Source: Methanobacteriota archaeon
GTDB taxonomy: Archaea; Thermoplasmatota; Poseidoniia; Poseidoniales; Poseidoniaceae
Reading direction: 5' to 3'
DNA length: 17,850 bases
Assembly (NCBI GenBank): GCA_002726845.1
Contig: PBSP01000080.1
Coordinates: 1 to 17,850 of the forward strand
The notes under the pieces were generated by a model. That model worked only from the letters and a program-made list of their open reading frames with translations, was not told where the DNA came from and made no database searches. The position numbers were made by a program, and so were the translations under genes. Positions 13,577 through 17,850 of this stretch are shown here, piece by piece. Every line of letters begins with the position of its first letter. The first letter of the stretch is position 1.

Positions 13577-14806
13577 ATGTCTCGAAGAAACAATTCAGGA
13601 AACAAACAAGGAAAAGCGATGAAATATCTAATCAAGGCTGATATCAAAGTCAACGGAACCGTTCAGCGTAAGGACATCATTGGAGCGATAATGGGTCAAA
13701 CCGAAGGTCTGCTCGGCGATGAACTTGAGCTACGTAAATTGCAGCGAACAGCGCGCGTAGGACACGTGGATGTTGAAATGGAAAGCAAGGGTGGCAAAGT
13801 ACACGGAATGATACTCATTCCAAGCAGCATGGACAATGTTGAAACCGCAATTATCGGTTCAGCGTTGGAAACAATCGATCGCATTGGCCCATGTCAAGCG
13901 AAAATTACCGTTGTTGAAATTTCGGATGTGCGCGCTACAAAACGCACAGCTGTTGTAGACCGTGCAAAGGAATTGCTGCTTGCTTTGGTTAATTCAGGGG
14001 AAGCTGCAAGCAAGACCGTCGTCGAAGAGGTTCGATCTGTGTTAACGGTCGGAACTGCAACAAACTACCATGGATTAACGTGTGGTCCAAATGTGCAAAG
14101 TTCCGATTCGCTCATCATTGTTGAGGGAAGGAATGACGTCATCAACCTACTCAATTGCGGTGTGAAAAATGCAATCAGTGCAGACGGAGCAGGGGACATC
14201 AAACAGGAACTCATCGATCTTGCGAACGGAAAGCAGTCCGTCACACTCGCCATCGATGGCGATCGAGGTGGGGAAATGTTGTTCCGACAACTTCACGCCA
14301 TTCTGAAAGTGGACTTTGTTGCTCAAGCACCGACCGGACAAGAATGGGAACTCCTTCCACAAAAGACCATCACCAAATCACTTTCGATGAAGGTCGACGC
14401 AGCAAAGTTTGCTAAAACGATGAAAGCACAAGACAAAGAGGATCAAGAAAAACATGGGGCAAGCAGCGACGAATGGGTTGAAGAAATGTCCGAGGTTTAC
14501 GAATCAGAAGTTGCACCTGCTGAGATTCAGGAAATGTTTGATCACCAAGATAGTCTTGGGAAAAACAAAGCCATGTTTGTCCTTTCTGACGGATCGGTAA
14601 GTGAAGAAATGGGTGCAGGTTCAATTGCGAAAACTGCCGCTAATACTGAAGGGGTTCAGGCCCTCATTATCAACGGACCTGTCAGTGACCGAATTCAAGA
14701 AATTGCTTCTGAAGCATCCATTGCAACTGTTGTTGGCACCAAACCTGGAAAAGGATATGATGAGGAGAGCAATATGAAATCTTGGTTCTCTGAGACACAC
14801 CGATGA
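13577..14806 (+). CDS. dnaG: Archaeal DnaG-type Toprim protein (primase / exosome-associated)
   Basis: This 409-residue protein belongs to the archaeal DnaG family, which has primase activity in vitro and associates with the RNA exosome in several archaea. Its N-terminus KYLIKADIKVNGTVQRKDII and GQTEGLLGDELELRKLQ (40-56) are diagnostic. IPSSMDNVETAIIGSALETI (81-100) follows. The Toprim domain starts at GPNVQSSDSLIIVEGRNDV (170-188), with catalytic Glu183 and the metal-binding DGDRGG at 227-232. An acidic linker (about 283-325) leads to a C-terminal alpha/beta domain (KAMFVLSDG; ALIINGPVSDRIQEIASEA). Archaeal DnaG lacks the bacterial zinc finger, and none is seen here. Residues 1-14 are a polar, basic extension before the usual start. 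The start is set by the AAAGGAGG ribosome-binding site. The stop lies 40 bp before the next plus-strand gene. Confidence 0.95.
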   Translation: MSRRNNSGNKQGKAMKYLIKADIKVNGTVQRKDIIGAIMGQTEGLLGDELELRKLQRTARVGHVDVEMESKGGKVHGMILIPSSMDNVETAIIGSALETIDRIGPCQAKITVVEISDVRATKRTAVVDRAKELLLALVNSGEAASKTVVEEVRSVLTVGTATNYHGLTCGPNVQSSDSLIIVEGRNDVINLLNCGVKNAISADGAGDIKQELIDLANGKQSVTLAIDGDRGGEMLFRQLHAILKVDFVAQAPTGQEWELLPQKTITKSLSMKVDAAKFAKTMKAQDKEDQEKHGASSDEWVEEMSEVYESEVAPAEIQEMFDHQDSLGKNKAMFVLSDGSVSEEMGAGSIAKTAANTEGVQALIINGPVSDRIQEIASEASIATVVGTKPGKGYDEESNMKSWFSETHR

Positions 14807-14820
14807 TGTCGCTACATTCA

Positions 14821-14828
14821 TTTTATTT
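14821..14828 (+). promoter_or_regulatory. Candidate TATA box for a leaderless transcript
   Basis: TTTTATTT is centred about 22 bases upstream of ATG 14847, in the 40-bp gap after dnaG. Archaeal TATA boxes sit about 25-27 bases before the transcription start, which would place transcription start at or within a few bases of the start codon. No Shine-Dalgarno is present, consistent with leaderless initiation. Confidence 0.4.
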
Positions 14829-14846
14829 GTCCTCTGAGATGATAGC

Positions 14847-16016
14847 ATGGAGAACGAATCCGAACCCGCTTCCGAAGTTGAAGAAGACGATTCGGATTTG
14901 CATGAAGTCCTCGATGCCCCTCCTACGGAACGGTCATTGATGGATGATCGCGCACTTCCGATTCGTGCAAAGCCGCTGTTTCACAACAACAACGAAGACG
15001 TGGAGGAATTTCCACTCTTCGAAACCAAAGACGGTTTAAAATCAACATCCATTGTCGTCGGAGAAGGTTTGTTTCGAATTGTCACTACTGCGATTCATGC
15101 AGACGGCCACCCTCGGATTGACGTAAAACTTGCAATGGATTCTGAACTGACTGGCTTTCAGCATGTTATCGAAAAACCAACAAGACTTGAGCTTGGCTTT
15201 TCACTTGGTCTTGCATCCTTCGGTGTTCTTCTTCTTGTATTCCAAGGAATGGCAGGATTTGGATTCCTTGGAGCGGCTATGTTGCTCATCGGACTGAAGT
15301 ATTTACCAAACCAAATTGAACGACATAAGCTGATTTTTTCGTCGTGTGGAAATTCACACGAGATTGGAATTCGCGCACTTGGAAGTTTCCTGCCAACCTT
15401 CAGAGCGAGTATGGCTCTGGTTGGACCCGCAATGGCTGAGTACATTCAATTTGGAAGACTCGATACCACGTTGATCAACAACTTGCATGCTGAACTTCGT
15501 GCTCCCACCCTTCCAGAGCCGATTCCACAAACCAATCAACAATTGCTTTCTCCACCAGCATCGATTGCAACACCTCCAGTAGAGGTTGTACCATCAGTCG
15601 AAGATACACAACAAATTGTTGAGGATGAACCACTCGAATCCGAAAACAAACAAGACGACCAGGGTGTTGAACAAAACCTGCTTTCTCAGGCCGGCCCTCC
15701 AGTTACTGTTCCTGCAGCGGTTGAACCCGCTACTCCGCTACCACCACCAATCTCTCCTCCAACGGGACCTCCAGTGGCCACTCCACCTCCTGTTGCCATG
15801 GCCATTCCTCCTCCCCCTGCTATGGTACCGCCAAAACCTGCACCAATGCCTCCCCCCATCGCACCATTGCCGATGAAACCTCCTACTCTTGGACAACCGG
15901 TCCCACTCGATGCCCCTATGCCAGAAGCCCCACGAATCGCTGTACAAGCCACCCCAAGTGATGAACCACTAATCTCACAAGAGGAACAAGATGCGCTTTT
16001 GGATGAGTTGTCTTGA
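14847..16016 (+). CDS. Two-helix membrane protein with a proline-rich C-terminal tail
   Basis: The 389-residue protein starts with an acidic, disordered N-terminus (1-60), then a compact beta-rich stretch (about 66-108), a hydrophobic hairpin of two membrane helices (115-132 and 135-152), and a short conserved-looking segment (153-215, with RHKLIFSSCGNSHEIGI). A long disordered region (220-375) follows, very rich in Pro, Ala and Val, with PPP and PPPP runs between 299 and 345. It ends in a charged amphipathic motif ISQEEQDALLDELS (376-389). The topology implies cytoplasmic N- and C-termini. No enzyme motif is visible. The proline tail suggests a protein-interaction platform, and the terminal motif looks like a docking peptide. 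Start ATG 14847 has no Shine-Dalgarno but does have an upstream TATA-like element. The stop directly abuts the stop of the convergent gene. Confidence 0.82.
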   Translation: MENESEPASEVEEDDSDLHEVLDAPPTERSLMDDRALPIRAKPLFHNNNEDVEEFPLFETKDGLKSTSIVVGEGLFRIVTTAIHADGHPRIDVKLAMDSELTGFQHVIEKPTRLELGFSLGLASFGVLLLVFQGMAGFGFLGAAMLLIGLKYLPNQIERHKLIFSSCGNSHEIGIRALGSFLPTFRASMALVGPAMAEYIQFGRLDTTLINNLHAELRAPTLPEPIPQTNQQLLSPPASIATPPVEVVPSVEDTQQIVEDEPLESENKQDDQGVEQNLLSQAGPPVTVPAAVEPATPLPPPISPPTGPPVATPPPVAMAIPPPPAMVPPKPAPMPPPIAPLPMKPPTLGQPVPLDAPMPEAPRIAVQATPSDEPLISQEEQDALLDELS

Positions 16017-17849
16017 TCAGTTGATTCCTCCAGCGGCTACTGGGTTCATGGATTGCACCAACCGTTCAGTATGTCGACGCAGTTCGGCCATATTCGAAAT
16101 TTCAGGAAGTTGTATAACGTCCGCTTGAAGGGGCACTCGTACACCAGGCCCAGGAGTTCTTTCCAGCGCACTTCCCAATCGTTCAGCATCCTCAAAGAAA
16201 TCTCCTGTCGATCCTGTGTAACGTGCCTCAAGCCTCATCCGAACCCATTGTTTGTATTTTGGTAGAACATCCACGAGCATGTTAATCGATTCAGCACGTT
16301 CAGTATCGTTGTCATCGTTTTGCGGCAACAAACGAAGAACAAGACGAAGAAGACGGTCAACCCGAAGATCACGAGGTTCAACACCAACAAGTGATGCAAG
16401 TTTCCGACGAGTTGGGTTAATGTCGCGTGTCGCAATGAGGGCATTCGCTTCATCACTCAATCCGAGAAGACGAAAGAGTGATTCATAAGAAGATAGAGTT
16501 GATTCTACAATCTGTGTAGTGACCGGTTTTGCCATCAACGGTGGTTTTACTTCCAGGACATTGTTATCGTCAAGATTCTTGGATTTGTCTGGAATCGATT
16601 CAGGTTTCCTTTGTGTGGCATCATTTACTTGTGAATGCGTTACTTTTGTTTCCCCATTCGCTCCTTCTTCCATCGCTTCTAGCATGGCCTCATGAGCTTC
16701 TTCCAAGGTTGTCTCAGGTTGAACTGGAAGCAAGACTTGGTTGGTTCGCGACTGTTCCTCGGGGAGAAGAATCGGTCGCTGTTCGGGCAGCCAAACTGTA
16801 TATTTGTAACTTTTATCTTCAATTGGTCGAGCTGAGAGGTGGCGAATCATTGCAGGTATTTTCTGTTCGATTCGAGCTAATTCAAGCGGATTTCGTACAT
16901 CGATCGATACATCATGTGCACGCTTGACATCACGACACCAATCAAGTGCCGCAAGTCTTCGTTGTATTGTGTTTATTCGAGATGTTGCATCCATTGCTCG
17001 AGAATAATGGTAAAAAAAGTCCAGGGATTCCTGCTCGTGGAGACGGAGAAGGTCGCCCATGTTCCATCCCCTTCCTTCCATTCGCAACAACTCCGTTTTT
17101 GTGCGTTCAAAAGCTTTGGATTTTGAGATTCTTTGGTTCATTTTATGCGTATTGTTCTCTAGAGATGCTAAAGCTTCTTCAAACGAATATAGGTCTTGAA
17201 AAGACTGATCTGGGTTTGCTTTTCCCTTTCGAACTGCTTGTTCCCATTCGCTTTGAAGCATGCGTCGATGCCGTGCATTACGAATTGTCTTTTTCTCAAT
17301 CCAACGTTCGATTTCATCCAAAATTTGATCATCAAGTTCAATACTTCGAAGAAGATTTGTTCGGTGTTCAACTTCTCCCTCTCCGCCAAGAGAGGTATCA
17401 AGTTGGAGGAGATTCTCAAGTTGTTCATTTGCTCGATCATACAATTGTTGATGCTGTTTTAATTCTGTTAGAGCTTGGCTTGGATCTTCATCGATTTTAT
17501 AGCGCCAAACATCCATTTCAAACCCAAGTTGCTCCCAACGTTCAATGATGGATGCGCACTGCAATTCCTTTTCAGTCCATTCCTGTTCAACCGATTCAAT
17601 CTCATCCAAGAGGTCGTCCGTACGCTCAATTTTACCAATGGTTTGTTCAATCGAAGTGTCAGCTAAATCCCATGCTTTTGATAGTTCATTCCATCGCTCG
17701 TGGGCAGCGACGTGTCGATGGTATTGCTGTTCAACTTCAGGTAAAATCTGTTCCCATTCAAGCAATTCATCGGGAGTTATCTGTGTCCGCCCGTGATATG
17801 TGTATCCTTCTGAACCCCATCTGTGTATTAGGTAGTTCATTTCATTCAA
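16017..17849 (-). CDS. Large helical-repeat/coiled-coil protein, N-terminus outside the window
   Basis: The frame is open to the right edge, so only the C-terminal 610 residues are seen. A TTG at 17849 is unlikely to be the true start. The first 340 visible residues are helical and acidic, with three spaced units that begin with an aromatic-glycine step (HRWGSEGY near 9, ERWEQLGF near 103, RMEGRGWN near 256). Each unit is followed by about 40 residues of heptad-like helix ending in leucine pairs. A linker at about 380-440 is polar and disordered. The C-terminal part (about 450-610) is helical, basic in its middle (RRKLASLVGVEPRDLRVDRLLRLVLRLLP) and ends VAAGGIN. No ATPase or membrane motif is visible in this part. 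A structural or chromosome/cell-organisation role is possible, which is inference. The stop codon abuts that of the convergent proline-rich protein. Confidence 0.8.
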   Translation of the reverse strand: MNEMNYLIHRWGSEGYTYHGRTQITPDELLEWEQILPEVEQQYHRHVAAHERWNELSKAWDLADTSIEQTIGKIERTDDLLDEIESVEQEWTEKELQCASIIERWEQLGFEMDVWRYKIDEDPSQALTELKQHQQLYDRANEQLENLLQLDTSLGGEGEVEHRTNLLRSIELDDQILDEIERWIEKKTIRNARHRRMLQSEWEQAVRKGKANPDQSFQDLYSFEEALASLENNTHKMNQRISKSKAFERTKTELLRMEGRGWNMGDLLRLHEQESLDFFYHYSRAMDATSRINTIQRRLAALDWCRDVKRAHDVSIDVRNPLELARIEQKIPAMIRHLSARPIEDKSYKYTVWLPEQRPILLPEEQSRTNQVLLPVQPETTLEEAHEAMLEAMEEGANGETKVTHSQVNDATQRKPESIPDKSKNLDDNNVLEVKPPLMAKPVTTQIVESTLSSYESLFRLLGLSDEANALIATRDINPTRRKLASLVGVEPRDLRVDRLLRLVLRLLPQNDDNDTERAESINMLVDVLPKYKQWVRMRLEARYTGSTGDFFEDAERLGSALERTPGPGVRVPLQADVIQLPEISNMAELRRHTERLVQSMNPVAAGGIN

Positions 17850-17850
17850 C

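Noticed and set aside
15715..15900. Possible tandem DNA repeat
   Set aside because: The similarity comes from repeated proline codons. The spacing is irregular and no fixed unit length recurs, so it is low-complexity coding sequence.
15686..15952. Glycine-rich minus-strand open frame resembling a low-complexity structural protein
   Set aside because: It is the reverse complement of proline codons in the tail of the plus-strand membrane protein; GGN is the complement of CCN.
16946..17548. 200-residue open frame on the plus strand
   Set aside because: It is antisense to the long helical-repeat gene, and its Cys/Phe/Leu-rich translation looks like the complement of an acidic helical sequence.

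Overview
The window reads as a compact archaeal chromosome segment, most likely from a marine planktonic euryarchaeon of the Poseidoniales/Marine Group II type. The archaeal assignment rests on an archaeal-type DnaG (Toprim) protein, a group II chaperonin (thermosome) subunit, a PilT-type ATPase with a C-terminal KH domain (the archaeal COG1855 family) and a secreted-type beta-propeller protein of the archaeal Beta_propel/COG4880 kind. Bacterial-type purine genes (purH, purN), the high coding density and the general scarcity of Shine-Dalgarno sequences fit a marine group II genome. The exact lineage is inference from gene content, not from a marker tree.

Layout. From the left edge to 9907 all genes are on the plus strand: the C-terminal part of a beta-propeller protein (2-1834), a Gfo/Idh/MocA oxidoreductase (1880-2821), a four-helix membrane protein (2839-3195), a COG1855 ATPase that lacks the usual N-terminal PIN nuclease domain (3237-4574), a divergent thermosome subunit (4613-6196), purH (6239-7897), an isocitrate/isopropylmalate-family dehydrogenase (7953-9134) and purN (9272-9907). 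PurN meets a minus-strand block tail to tail with a 38-bp coding overlap. That block, read right to left, is a TerB-like protein, an all-helical protein, a very small helical protein and a shortened MobA-like nucleotidyltransferase (11731 to 9870). Two of its three junctions are 4-base GTGA stop/start overlaps, so the genes look translationally coupled. Further right is a minus-strand glycosyltransferase (11818-12696), then a 139-bp divergent intergenic region, a two-helix membrane protein (12836-13411), a structured 165-bp leader, dnaG with the only strong Shine-Dalgarno in the window (13577-14806), and a two-helix membrane protein with a long proline-rich tail (14847-16016). The last gene is a large helical-repeat/coiled-coil protein on the minus strand that runs off the right edge; its stop codon abuts the stop of the preceding gene inside one TGATCA palindrome.

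How the genes fit together. purH and purN supply two formyl-transfer steps of de novo purine synthesis and bracket a decarboxylating dehydrogenase whose substrate cannot be fixed from sequence. The ATPase-KH protein and the thermosome subunit are adjacent and co-oriented. The four-gene TerB-like/helical/small/MobA-like set is the best candidate here for an undescribed functional unit, because the coding junctions bind together genes that have no obvious shared pathway. No tRNA, rRNA, CRISPR array, insertion sequence or integrase was seen. Every gap between genes is under about 170 bases.
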